This document shows, piece by piece, positions 1 to 7,556 of a stretch of DNA of 15,453 nucleotides (positions within the stretch are counted from its first letter, which is position 1; each line of letters opens with the position of its first letter). The stretch is from Zygnema cylindricum (taxonomy: Eukaryota; Streptophyta; Zygnematophyceae; Zygnematales; Zygnemataceae): assembly GCA_037447655.1 (NCBI GenBank), contig JBBHKE010002064.1, forward strand, positions 188,001 to 203,453. Reading direction: 5' to 3'. Made by a program: the position numbers and the translations under genes. The notes beneath the pieces are model-generated. The model was not told the DNA's origin. It saw nothing but the letters and a program-made list of their open reading frames with translations, and ran no database searches.

Positions 1-317
1 GTCTTTACGGTCGCCGCTCCCGGTATTGTGGCAATAGGATTGAGGGGTGTCTCCTTCCCTTTCCTCTTGTCAGACACACCGCTCTCCCCATCATATACCT
101 CCTCCACTGAGGTAGCGGTTGCTGTAGGAAATCTTACTCCTCTAAATCCTGGTGGAGTTCCCGAAGGTGGACGTTTCACTTGTCCACTGACGATACCCCA
201 GTATCGTTTTTCGCACAAAGCTCCCATCATCATGGCTTCCCAATATATGAACCTAGATCCATTGAAGGTAGGCACCCTAGAGGGTGGGCCCATAATGTGA
301 AACTTCATGTCCTCCAT
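1..317 (-). CDS. Family C copia gag, N-terminal fragment (runs off the window)
   Basis: The frame is open from an ATG at 317-315 to the window edge, about 105 codons. The start MEDMKF leads into HIMGPPSRVP, then a FNGSRFIYW segment matching the usual copia gag opening (F-D/N-G-x-x-(F/Y)-x-x-W). It is clearly homologous to the family B gag at 12055: both share MGPPSRVP, an aromatic/W motif and a WGI(V/I)SGQV block. Gag forms the virus-like particle of the retrotransposon. The first six codons lie inside the LTR and the next few are the tRNA primer-binding site. After about residue 50 the sequence is Pro/Gly/Thr-rich and I cannot align it. Plus-strand reading frames over this stretch are shadows. 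Whether the rest of the element is intact cannot be seen. Confidence 0.75.
   Translation of the reverse strand, partial: MEDMKFHIMGPPSRVPTFNGSRFIYWEAMMMGALCEKRYWGIVSGQVKRPPSGTPPGFRGVRFPTATATSVEEVYDGESGVSDKRKGKETPLNPIATIPGAATVK
284..297 (-). promoter_or_regulatory. Half-tRNA primer-binding site of family C
   Basis: Read on the minus strand, the bases right after the LTR end in TTATGGGCCCAC (295-284). These 12 bases are complementary to the anticodon arm of plant initiator tRNA-Met (known loop CCCAUAA). The first two positions (297-296) read CA where family B has GG. The usual plant copia site, complementary to the tRNA 3' end (TGGTATCAGAGC), is absent. The tRNA sequence is from general knowledge. 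Confidence 0.7.
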
Positions 318-510
318 TGGACTAAAGAGTACAGAAAGCCTCTAGATAGTTATTAACTAACACATTTTCAATGGCAACCACTGCTACCCAAGCAGACAAG
401 CAGACAATCTTACTGCACCTTTCTGCAGCTTGGACTTCCCTTAGTCCGTAGAAAAATGAATCTCTGAAAACGCCTAACCAGGTGATAAGTTATAAGCCGG
501 CAAAATGCTA

Positions 511-520
511 ATTTTATACA
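511..520 (-). promoter_or_regulatory. TATA box of family C LTR
   Basis: The minus strand reads TGTATAAAAT. It occupies the same relative place as TGTATAAATG in the family B LTR at 11698-11707, which supports a conserved core promoter. A CCAAT box (ATTGG on minus, near 605-610) lies about 90 bp upstream, also conserved. Transcription would run toward the gag start at 317. Confidence 0.6.
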
Positions 521-614
521 ACCTCTCAAAGAGAGAGAAGACCATCTACCAGATTTTTTCTAAGTCCTAGCTCCCTCTCACAACCCCTATCTACTAACTG
601 TGCGAACCAATCAG

Positions 615-945
615 AATACTGTACAATACATAAAAGTACTACTGCCGATGTACTTTTTGTACGACCTTTTTGTACGCCATTGAGCGGACGCGTGTCCATT
701 TTCCACTCGTCCGTACGTTCCTCGGAATTCTCGTGACCGAATGTTATCTCTCCACGTGGCGCCAGGTTATGCCACGTCACTAAATGCCAAAGTGACTATT
801 CCGAGATACCGGCGATGATGTGCGCCGTTGGATTTGACTCGTAATGCAATCTCGGCCGTTAGAAATACTAGCGCGATATTTGTTTCGCTATCGAAACATA
901 ATGCGAGGTATCCGTTTCAAAGTAGTATCGTACTTCGTACTTTAT
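615..945 (-). promoter_or_regulatory. GTAC-rich upstream promoter region, family C LTR
   Basis: GTAC occurs at 621, 636 and several more times to 720, then twice at 930-940, well above chance. On minus, two CGTACAAAAA motifs stand close together. The family B LTR has a corresponding but larger cluster. GTAC is the core bound by plant SBP-box factors; their use here is inferred only. Confidence 0.4.
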
Positions 946-1345
946 AAAAATGTATCTATGCATGCCGTATAGAGTTTCAGTTAAATGAGTTTGTTCCCTC
1001 CTTAATAAATATATATCTATCACATACTATATCATTTAGCATTGGTCTTAGTCTAATAGGAGAAAGTTGTCCGGTATCGGCCAATTTGACGAGCGGTAGG
1101 TACCAGGATCAAATCGCGGGTCCGTCAGGTATATTTTTAGTAACCTACTAAAAATAATTGCCTGTTGAACTAAGGCAGCCATGGATTAACCACCCTCTTT
1201 ATCCTTTAGTGACTACAACAAGTATGGGGGCTAGAGAGAGGAGGTGGAGGCAGGTTGTCCGTCCTTTTCTTTTCCTTTTATACTAACATATTTAAACCTA
1301 GAAAATACTCTAGAAATCTATTAATTTCAACACTTCCCTTATTTT

Positions 1346-1860
1346 CTAGTCTAACTTTACCTTCAGTTTTAGTCCACATTTTTCTCTACAATATTTCAAT
1401 TTAGTAGAGGGCACTGGTTTTGTCATCATATCAGACACCATTTCCTCATAAGATCTATATACAAGACTCAAAATCTTGTTCTCAACATTTTCCCTCGCAA
1501 AACCTAATCTAATGGCAATATGCTTAGCTTTAAAATGATGTTTTAAATAAGTTGTAATTGCAATGGCAACTTGATTATCACAAAACACTTTATGCACTCC
1601 CTACTTCATATATCCTAGTTCTTGCAATTATGACTTGACCCACATTAGTTTTTTAACCGCATAACAAGAGGCCATACACTCAACCTCCATTGTAGACTAA
1701 ACAACCACCTTTTGTTGCTTACTGCTCCTACAGCATGCACCTTCCCCAACATACAACACATACCCAGAAGTGCATCTTCTCATAGGTGCGTCCCCAAAGA
1801 TTGCATCACTCCAAGTAGTGATGTCAGTGTGCTCCCCTCCCAAATACAGTGCCTCCCACT
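1346..1860 (-). pseudogene. Family C copia RNase H, C-terminal half, second copy
   Basis: The minus strand reads through the copia RNase H: an ITTWSDA segment, the GDAPMRRCTSGYV block, SSKQQK, an STMEVECMA segment, CDNQVA, then the terminal block from KHIAIR through MVSDMMTKP to CREKCGL, ending at a TAG (1348-1346). RNase H removes the RNA strand during reverse transcription. Internal stops fall at 1698-1696 (TAG), 1630-1628 (TAA) and 1603-1601 (TAG). The first aligns with an intact CAG in the other copy (3593-3591). The reading begins abruptly near 1860, with no RT before it, and ends 14 bases before the LTR, the normal position in a copia element. Only the last 83 codons are uninterrupted. 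Confidence 0.85.
1637..1860 (-). repeat. Direct repeat of RNase H segment, copy 2
   Basis: It matches 3533-3758 in the same orientation, with scattered substitutions. A long exact block covers the SSKQQK and VLYVGEGAC codons. The two copies flank the foreign stretch 1861-3532. Their divergence means they were not produced recently from one sequence, or both have decayed since. Confidence 0.8.
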
Positions 1861-1892
1861 AGGGTTTTAGAGTCCCGCTGAACCTTACTAAC

Positions 1893-3157
1893 TCACGGAA
1901 ACTGCAATTGCCGGAGTATGTTGTACGTCTCTTCACGGTACTCTTTGAATTCCTGTTGCAGGGTGTAAAGTTGGTTTTGGAGCTGCTCACATCGGGTCTC
2001 CAGCAACGCAATACGATGGTCCACCGCTGCTAATCGTCTCCGAGTGATTCGCTCTCGTATCTAGTCCTCCCCTTCCTGCGGTACAGCCTCTGGTCCCTCG
2101 GGTTGCGACGGAATGGCCGCCGTTGCAGTCTCCTGGGGTGCCGGAATACGGGGGGCTTGTTGTTCCTTTTCCGCCTCTTCTTCAACCGGTTCCCACCGGG
2201 GTACCTTCCTTAGCTTGAAGGACGCATGTTTCCTGGCCGCTTGAGCCTGCTGCAGAGCGCTCTTTCGGGCCAGCTTGAGTGCCCGTATCTCAAGTATAAC
2301 CTCTTCGGGGAGATGATATCATGGAGGCGGACATCCCACAGGTGATAATGGCGAAGCAACCCGGAAACATCCACCCTGTACCAGTAGTTAGCCTCAACTA
2401 CTTCCACAAACGACTGGGCATGAGGGTTTTGCTGCACATAACCCTTGTGGTTGTTCCCGAGGTCTTTTGTCCTCATAAAATTCGAGGCCGGGTGGGAGAG
2501 TACGTTGGCGGGGATAAAGATAGGATCCCCAGGCTTTTCATACGCCACTCTTCATGCCACTCCGCTGGATCCCAATAGAAGCACTTCGCAAAACTGAAGG
2601 TGAGATGCGAATGCCGTGTGTCGACAAGGAGTGTAAACAGGTAATCGAGAATTTCCTCTCCCTGTTCACTCTCCTCTGACGTCTCCGTATGACTCTCCCA
2701 AATGAGAAACACATCGTCTCCATGGGGGTATTGTGCTTGTGCTTTCTTTTTTCGCACTTTCAGAGGATTGCTCGTTTGCGGTACTCCCCTTGTTGGGGTC
2801 TCTCATCACCTCCAGATCCGAGGTGTGCTCAACAATTGGCGGAGGCGTTGGTTCTCGTTCTAGTTCCTCCGTCTCCGAGAGCTCATGATCTTCCTTATAT
2901 TCCTGATCCCCTTCCCAGGTTGGGGTGTATTTGGGGTCCTGTGAGTTTTTTGACCCCTCCCCTCCACTGGTTTCTGCCGGCCCTGCCTCGCTACTGGCGG
3001 TTTCTTTTGGTTTTGGCTCCGCTTTAACCTCTCTTCTCCAGTCTGCCTCTACCATGGCCTCCGCTGCCACTAACAATCTATCAGGACGGGGCACATCCCC
3101 TTGCCCCACCTGTACCAGTCTCCTTCTTTTTGGTAGTGGGGAAGATGACGACGCCAT
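1893..3157 (-). pseudogene. Unrecognised frameshifted ORF lying between RNase H copies
   Basis: I do not recognise this protein. From an ATG at 3157-3155 (MASSSSPLPKRRRL) to a TGA at 1895-1893 there are about 420 codons in three frames. Residues 1-130 are hydrophilic and acidic, Pro/Glu/Ser-rich, with a KRRR basic patch. A globular-looking middle (about 2700-2320) is rich in Trp, Tyr, His and Phe, including DYLFTLLVDTRHSHL, FYWDPAEWHEEW and ANYWYRVDVSGLLRHYHLWD. Then come an Ala/Gln/Lys helix, a Pro/Glu linker, and a C-terminal stretch with heptad-like leucines (RIALLETRCEQLQNQLYTL), likely a coiled coil. Frameshifts fall near 2740, 2545 and 2312, with a TAG at 2063-2061. The same hydrophilic-globular-coil logic continues across the breaks, so this is one broken gene. 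It is in the same sense as the host copia element. It could be a captured host gene or an extra ORF of another retroelement. Confidence 0.55.
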
Positions 3158-3298
3158 GGATACCGTCGTGTATGACAATTGAGGCAATTCCAGAAGCGAT
3201 GATAAGGTGGCTGTGTAGAGGGAAGCTCTCTCTAAACTGCCTATACTTGTTTGGCCGTGAGGGCGGATGGCGACTTTATCAAAGAGGGTTGAGGGTTT

Positions 3299-3532
3299 CA
3301 CATTTGGACTTTGCGAAGCGTCGCAGCGTGCAAGGGTATCGCAGCGTCTAATATTTGTAAAACTGCGCTGTTGCTGCGAACTCATTGGTTCGTTGTCACC
3401 AACGTGGTGGAACAAAATTGCGCTGTTGCGCTTTCCTGTTAGCGCAACGGTGGCGCTACGCTCCTTTAGCGGTATCGTGACCGTGCTGCGCTGCGATGGT
3501 TGCGCAGCTGTAGCGCTGCGGTGCGGATTTGA
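3299..3532. repeat. GCTGCG/GCGCAGC-rich low-complexity segment
   Basis: Short words such as GCGCTG, GCTGCG and TTGCGC, with their complements, recur through this stretch, ending at the sharp junction with RNase H at 3532/3533. Similar vocabulary fills the U3 of the family A LTR (3940-4146) and the IN-RT linker of family A (7385-7553). A long minus-strand frame crosses it (3415 to 3157), but its composition looks like repeat and I would not call it coding. Confidence 0.45.
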
Positions 3533-3758
3533 CCCACATCAACTCTTTCACAGCAGAACAAGAGGCCATGTACTGAGTCTCCATAGTAGACTGAGCAACC
3601 ACCTTTTGTTGCTTACTGCTCCAATAGCATGCACCTTCCCCAACATACAACACATACCGAGAAGTGCATCTTCTCATAGGTGCGTCCCCATTATTGGCAT
3701 CACTCTAAGTAGTGATTATAGTGTGCTCCCTTCCCAAATGCAACCATAACTCTCTAGT
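3533..3758 (-). repeat. Direct repeat of RNase H segment, copy 1
   Basis: Partner of 1637-1860. Both copies share the same breakpoint side (GACCCACAT on plus, at 1637 and 3533). Beyond it, this copy goes into GC-rich repeat and the other continues into RNase H. Confidence 0.8.
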
Positions 3759-3904
3759 TCCCACAAGATATCTCATGACTTTCTTGGCTACCTCCCAGTC
3801 TCTTTTCCTAGGATCATTAAGACTCCTACTGAGTACTCCATTTGCTGTCGGTATGTCCGGCCTGGTACAGTTAATAAAATAGATTAAACTTCCTACGACC
3901 TTTC
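3533..3904 (-). pseudogene. Family C copia RT end and RNase H start, first copy
   Basis: On the minus strand from 3904 the frame reads VVGSLIYFINCTRPDI, the typical copia RT C-terminal block. It continues through LSRSLNDPRKRDWE, RYLVGTRELW, the GDAPMRRCTS block, SSKQQKVVAQSTME and AVKELMWVK, then breaks off at 3533 into GC-rich repeat. One stop (TAG, 3707-3705) stands where the second copy and the family have Trp (TTWSDA). The upstream RT is cut at 3904/3905 by the family A LTR, so A sits in this pol, at least on this side. The missing remainder is not elsewhere in the window. Confidence 0.85.
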
Positions 3905-3913
3905 TGTTGTTTT

Positions 3914-4050
3914 GGAAACCTTCAGTCCTCTCTATATCTCGTTGCTATACTGCCATGCTGCGCTAAGTCTGACATCGCAGCTGGAAACCTGTAATCCTCT
4001 CTATACTTTGTTGCTATGCTGCCATGCTGCGTTGCTCTAATGTGGCAGCT
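3914..4050 (+). repeat. Tandem ~69-bp duplication at the U3 start
   Basis: Copy 1 (3914-3982) and copy 2 (3983-4050) both run GGAAACCT...CCTCTCTATA...CGTTGCTAT or TTGTTGCTAT, then CTGCCATGCTGCG, then GCAGCT. The same pair is present in LTR2 and LTR3, so it belongs to the family. Position suggests a duplicated enhancer. Confidence 0.7.
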
Positions 4051-4146
4051 GCGCTAGTAAAACACCGCAGTCATAGCAGCTTGAGTAAACAGCTGCGCTG
4101 CTCTAAATATTACAGCTGCGCTCGTAGAGCACTGCAACCATAGCAG
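4046..4146 (+). repeat. Two 34-bp imperfect repeats before the TATA box
   Basis: 4046-4079 and 4113-4146 both begin CAGCTGCGCT and end CATAGCAG, with CCGCAG or CTGCAA between. They end just upstream of the TATA box and recur in LTR2 and LTR3. Confidence 0.65.
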
Positions 4147-4150
4147 TTCG

Positions 4151-4158
4151 TATAAAAG
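4151..4158 (+). promoter_or_regulatory. TATA box of LTR1
   Basis: TATAAAAG stands about 660 bases before the gag ATG. LTR2 and LTR3 have TATGAAAG at the matching place, so only LTR1 keeps a canonical box. This would give a long structured leader. Confidence 0.55.
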
Positions 4159-4502
4159 CTAAATTGTCGTAGGTAGCATTTAGTGTTTATGTAACTCCAA
4201 AAGGAGTACACACACTTAGTACACCTCAGGCACACGTGTCGATATGTGGGGGCAGTCAAGGTTGGTTGATCTCGACGACGAAGTACGCAGTTATTTGGTG
4301 ACTCGATTTACACGTGGAGGTTCATTTTCAGTGGGAACGAATGCGTGGACGGGGGACGGAGTTCGCCGTCATTTTTGAAAGTGAAATATTGAAGTGCGTC
4401 GTCATTTCGGTGAATGAACATTTGTTGCACAAAGATTGATGTAAATAGTTTGTGAGGCAGACGGCGAAGGTTTGGTTTGGTAAAGGTTTAGTGTACCAGT
4501 GG

Positions 4503-4811
4503 ACCACGGTAATTGTGGTACGGTTTAGATCAGCTGTAGGATCACTTGTATATGTAGGACTTAGAATATTTTGGAAGATTAGGATTTTCTTTGTATGAAA
4601 AACTACGAAGCAGTTTTTGGGTTTTTAAAATAGAAGATCATTGTGATCTTTTGGCAGAATTGTGTGAAATTCTGCATGTGTTTTTTTGGTGTATTTTCTT
4701 CATTGTGGCAAATTTGCAGACCTAGTGTGTGTCTGATTTGCTGTGATCTTCATTGTGAAGTTGGTCATTTCTAGGTATTCGTGAGAGTTTCCTTTTTGTA
4801 CTTTGATTGTG
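4503..4811 (+). other. Hairpin array with repeated ATTGTG in the family A leader
   Basis: Small inverted repeats follow one another: 4503-4519 (ACCAC/GTGGT), 4598-4618 (9-bp arms, one mismatch here, perfect in LTR2), 4634-4650 (AAGATCA/TGATCTT), 4654-4675 (GCAGAATT/AATTCTGC), 4708-4717 (GCAAATTTGC) and 4748-4760 (CTTCA/TGAAG). ATTGTG occurs at 4512, 4640, 4659, 4702, 4752 and 4806, mostly in or next to loops. The array lies in the transcribed leader just before gag. Confidence 0.55.
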
Positions 4812-4814
4812 ATT

Positions 4815-5660
4815 ATGGCAACTGCTGCTGCTGTTGCTGCTGCTTCTTCTTCTTCTTCTTCTTCTTCTTCTTTTTCTTCTTCAAGGGCACCAGCTGCCTC
4901 AAATCCACAGGTCACGGGCCCGCCCTCATGAATCGCGGTGTTTCATGGGGAAAAATATATACATTCGGCTGATTTGACTAAATCTTACCTTAAGCAAGTA
5001 AAGTTGTATGATGTGGTCTCTGGTATTCTTTTGGATACGCACCCAGATTTTGAAAAGAAAAATGAGGATGCTTTACATGTTCTCAAGTTTATTTTGTCGG
5101 AAGACTTAAACATGACGTATATCAGTATCACTACGGCATCTGAATTATGGAAGAGTTTGAGAGAATCTCATGTCATAGCTACTGAGCAAAATGAGGTTAT
5201 AACTGCTTGAAAAATTTGGGATTATAAATATACCGAGGGTGATATGAAATCATACTGTAGTGGTTTCAAACTTTTGTTGTCGGAAAATGCATGCTCCGGG
5301 GGAAATTTTCCTCCCTATCATCAAGCAATGATTTTAATGAGAGGGCTTCCTACTGAATATAAAGGAGCCTCAGAACAATTAAAGAGGTTAGAGAAGAATA
5401 AATAGAATATAGCTGTAGCTGAAGCTTACATTCTAGAGGAAGAGGGAAATAACATAGCATTAAATGGAGGACATTCAGCAGTAGCTTAGAATGCTCAGAC
5501 ATTTAGGCCGGCTGGATTTTCAGGAAATAGGAATTTTTCTCCTAATCCGAATTATAAGCAATATGATAGATGTGTCTATTGTTTTGGTCAAGGTCATGTT
5601 TTTTGGCTGTGTTCGGCATTTATAAAAGCATGTGAGACAGGAATTTATCGTGCGGGATGG
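4815..5660 (+). pseudogene. Family A copia gag, starting inside the LTR
   Basis: The ATG at 4815 opens MATAAAVAAA followed by a Ser tract. The frame then crosses the LTR end (4909) and primer-binding site into recognisable gag (GEKYIHSADLTKSYL, an LKFILSEDLN helix, ELWKSL). It continues to a CX2CX4HX4C zinc knuckle at 5571-5612 (C-VY-C-FGQG-H-VFWL-C), which binds the RNA genome. Four in-frame stops break it: TGA 4929, TGA 5208, TAG 5403 and TAG 5487. The frame is otherwise unshifted into protease and integrase, so gag and pol were one polyprotein, as in copia. I chose the LTR-internal start because the frame is kept in all three LTRs and no ATG before the first gag homology is better. An alternative start at 4938 would omit the PBS-coded residues. 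Confidence 0.8.
4910..4923 (+). promoter_or_regulatory. Degenerate half-tRNA primer-binding site of family A
   Basis: GGTCACGGGCCCGC directly follows the LTR's CA. It differs from family B's GGTTATGGGCCCAC at three positions, all transitions. It aligns in the same reading frame (Q-V-x-G-P-P-S). No TGGTATCAGAGC-type site is present. Confidence 0.55.
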
Positions 5661-5663
5661 AAG

Positions 5664-7265
5664 GTGCGATCGGAGACTTCATCACCAAAATTTCCGGCAT
5701 CAAAACTGCCGGTTAAAAATGCGGCTTTCTTTGCAATCGACGAGACGGAGCAAGATAATCGCGCGGAAGAAAAGGACAATGTGGTCAGATTTCCGCAATC
5801 GGATGATGATGAATTCTTTACTCCTGCGAAAGATCTCATGGAAGGACCTCAAGAGAATGGGTGCATTATGGATTCCGGGTGCTCTTCCCATATGTGCGGC
5901 AACCGGGCTTACTTCAAAACCCTCAATCCAATTCCCACTCGTCGGATTTATTATGCGGATGACAACAGTGTGGAGGATACAGCAAAAGGAAGCGTGGAGT
6001 TAGCATGTGACATCAATGGTCAGATTGTAAGGAGGACTTTACATGATGTTCTCTATATTCCAAAATTTAAGAAAATATTATTTTCCACTTCGGTAGCTGA
6101 AATGAAAGGTTTTGAAAGTTTGCAAAAGAATGGGAAAAAGGTAGTAATCAAAGATGGGAGAGTAGCCTTGGTAGGAACTAGAGGCCCAAACTTGTTGTAC
6201 CGGATGGACTTGGCTAATGAAATTGAATTTGCATACTCCATTGTCCTTCCGGAAAATGTTTTGTGGCATAAAAGGCTCGGTCATGTTCATTATGAAAGGC
6301 TTGATAAAATGGTAAAGCAAAATACGATAGATGGTGTCAAATTAGGACAAAAAGAGTCTCATGTATGTGATGGGTGTGCTTTGGGAAAACTTCACAAGCT
6401 GCCCCTACCTCAGACCGCGGATAACCGAGCCATAGATTTATTGCAAGTAATTCATTCGGATGTGTGGGGACCGTCAAAAGTCCCTTCACTTAGTGGCATC
6501 CGGTTTTTAGTCACTTTTACAGATGATTTATCCCGATACAGCAAAGTTTACTTTATGAAAGAGAAAAGTGAAGAGTTTACTCACTTCAAGCACTTTCGGA
6601 TTTGGGCAGAAAAACTTCACTGGAAGCCGATTCTCTCCCTTTGGTCCGACAACGGAGGAGAATATATTTCTAATGCATTTTCAGATTATTTAAAAGAAAA
6701 TGGCATCTCTCATCAATTTACAGTTCCCTATACTCCGGAGCAAAATGGAGTATCAGAAAGACTTAACAGAACCTTAACAGAAAGTGTAAAATCTATGATG
6801 TTAGATAAAGGGATAGATTTCAAATTTTGGGGTGAAGCTATCTCATGTGCATCTTATATTAGGAATAGAATAGAAATGAGAGCAGTAAAAGGTAAAACAC
6901 CATATGAAGTATGGACCGGAAGGAAACCTAATGTGAGTCACTTCCGAGTTTTTGGTAGCAAATGCTTTATTTTAGATAATCTTCCTATTTCTAAGCTTCA
7001 TCCCAAATCCGTTCCCGGGATTTTTATGGGATATGATGATGATTCCGTAGGCTATAGAGTATACAATACGGATAGAAACACTCTTCAAGTTGCTAGGAAT
7101 ATTCAAGTTAAGGAAGAAAGTCACTCGGTTGATGTTTTTGGTATGACAGATTTTGAGAAAAATGCCAAAATTCAAGAATATATAATTTTTGAAAATGTTC
7201 CTCGTCAATCTGCGACAAGCTTTTCCTCATCTGTCGGCGGAGGATCATCTCCGGACATTCAGTGA
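5664..7265 (+). pseudogene. Family A protease and integrase region of pol
   Basis: Open for 533 codons and in the gag frame. The protease signature MDSGCSSHM stands at residues 69-77, with Asp70 catalytic. The GAG-pre-integrase zinc finger follows: H202-x4-H207 (WHKRLGH) and C235-x2-C238. The integrase core has D266 (HSDVWGP), D329 (WSDNGGEY) and E365 (EQNGVSE), giving the expected D-x62-D-x35-E. The C-terminal block FWGEAISCASYIRNR...KTPYEVWTG...FRVFGSKCF is typical of Ty1/copia. This region inserts the cDNA into the chromosome and has no internal stop, so it is the best-preserved part. The ATG used here only marks a convenient start: the protein was part of the gag-pol polyprotein. The frame is lost at about 7255. 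Confidence 0.92.
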
Positions 7266-7556
7266 TTCAGCCGGTAAGACCTACTCGGTCACCTCCTCCT
7301 CCTCCTCCTCCTCCTCCTCGGCGGACACGGTTGGCTCTAACAGTTCCAGCCTCAGATTTTTCGAGGGGAAGAAGGCAAAGCACTAGGCTGCGGAATTGCG
7401 CAGCTGCTCTACTTTCTGTCAGCACGTTGGATCCAGATGAAAACTGTGAAATTGCGAAGCTGCGATGTTGCTACGACGCTGCGAAGCTCCGATGCTTCGA
7501 AGCTGCGATGTTGCTACGACGCTGCGAAGCTGCGATGTTGCAAAGCTGCGAAGTGA
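7256..7556 (+). other. IN-RT linker with microsatellite and minisatellite
   Basis: In the +1 frame a Pro tract coded by (TCC)n (about 7290-7318) leads to an Arg/Ser-rich stretch, as usual for the copia linker. From about 7385 the sequence turns into GCTGCG repeats. The original pol frame has a stop at 7263-7265 and another TGA at 7554. At least two frame changes occur here. Confidence 0.6.
7459..7553 (+). repeat. 43-bp tandem repeat (two copies plus a partial)
   Basis: 7459-7501 and 7502-7544 share GCTGCGATGTTGCTACGAC followed by GCTGCGAAGCT; a partial third copy (GCTGCGAAG) ends at 7553. The unit is itself built of GCTGCGA words. It sits between integrase and RT. Confidence 0.75.

Larger units (their letters stand above)
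298..1332 (-). repeat. Family C LTR (minus strand)
   Basis: On the minus strand the repeat begins TGTTGAAATT at 1332, just after a purine-rich tract (1345-1333), and ends with CA at 299-298 beside the primer-binding site. It aligns in inverted orientation with the LTR at 10765-12075. Shared blocks include the start of U3, a CTTGTTGTAGTCACT stretch, a GGTACCTACC stretch, GGCGCCACGTGGAGAGATAA, a CCAAT box, TTAGAA, the TATA box and the CGGACT(A/C)AGGG(A/G)AGTC segment after it. It lies between an RNase H end (upstream on minus) and a gag start (downstream on minus), so it joins two internal regions. Confidence 0.75.
3905..4909 (+). repeat. Family A LTR1
   Basis: It starts TGTTGTTTTGG and ends CAAATCCACA, with 1005 bases. 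It is distinguished from LTR2 and LTR3 by an intact TATAAAA, a gap of roughly 20 bases near 4430 and many single-base differences. It contains the U3 duplications, TATA box, hairpin-rich leader and first 31 complete gag codons described separately. Confidence 0.9.

Noticed and set aside
28-300. Plus-strand ORF at the window start
   Set aside because: It is antisense to the family C gag, which has clear homology on the minus strand.
2321-2578. Plus-strand ORF inside the unknown gene
   Set aside because: The minus-strand reading has continuous protein-like composition across its frameshifts; the plus frame is its shadow.
3267-3749. Plus-strand 160-codon ORF
   Set aside because: It is antisense to RNase H and GC-rich repeat and has no recognisable content.
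4781-4972. Plus-strand ORF with poly-Cys and poly-Phe
   Set aside because: It is the off-frame reading of the GCT/TCT microsatellite. The Ala/Ser frame from 4815 joins gag.
7459-7553. CRISPR-like repeat array
   Set aside because: The repeats are head-to-tail without unique spacers, inside a eukaryotic pol gene.
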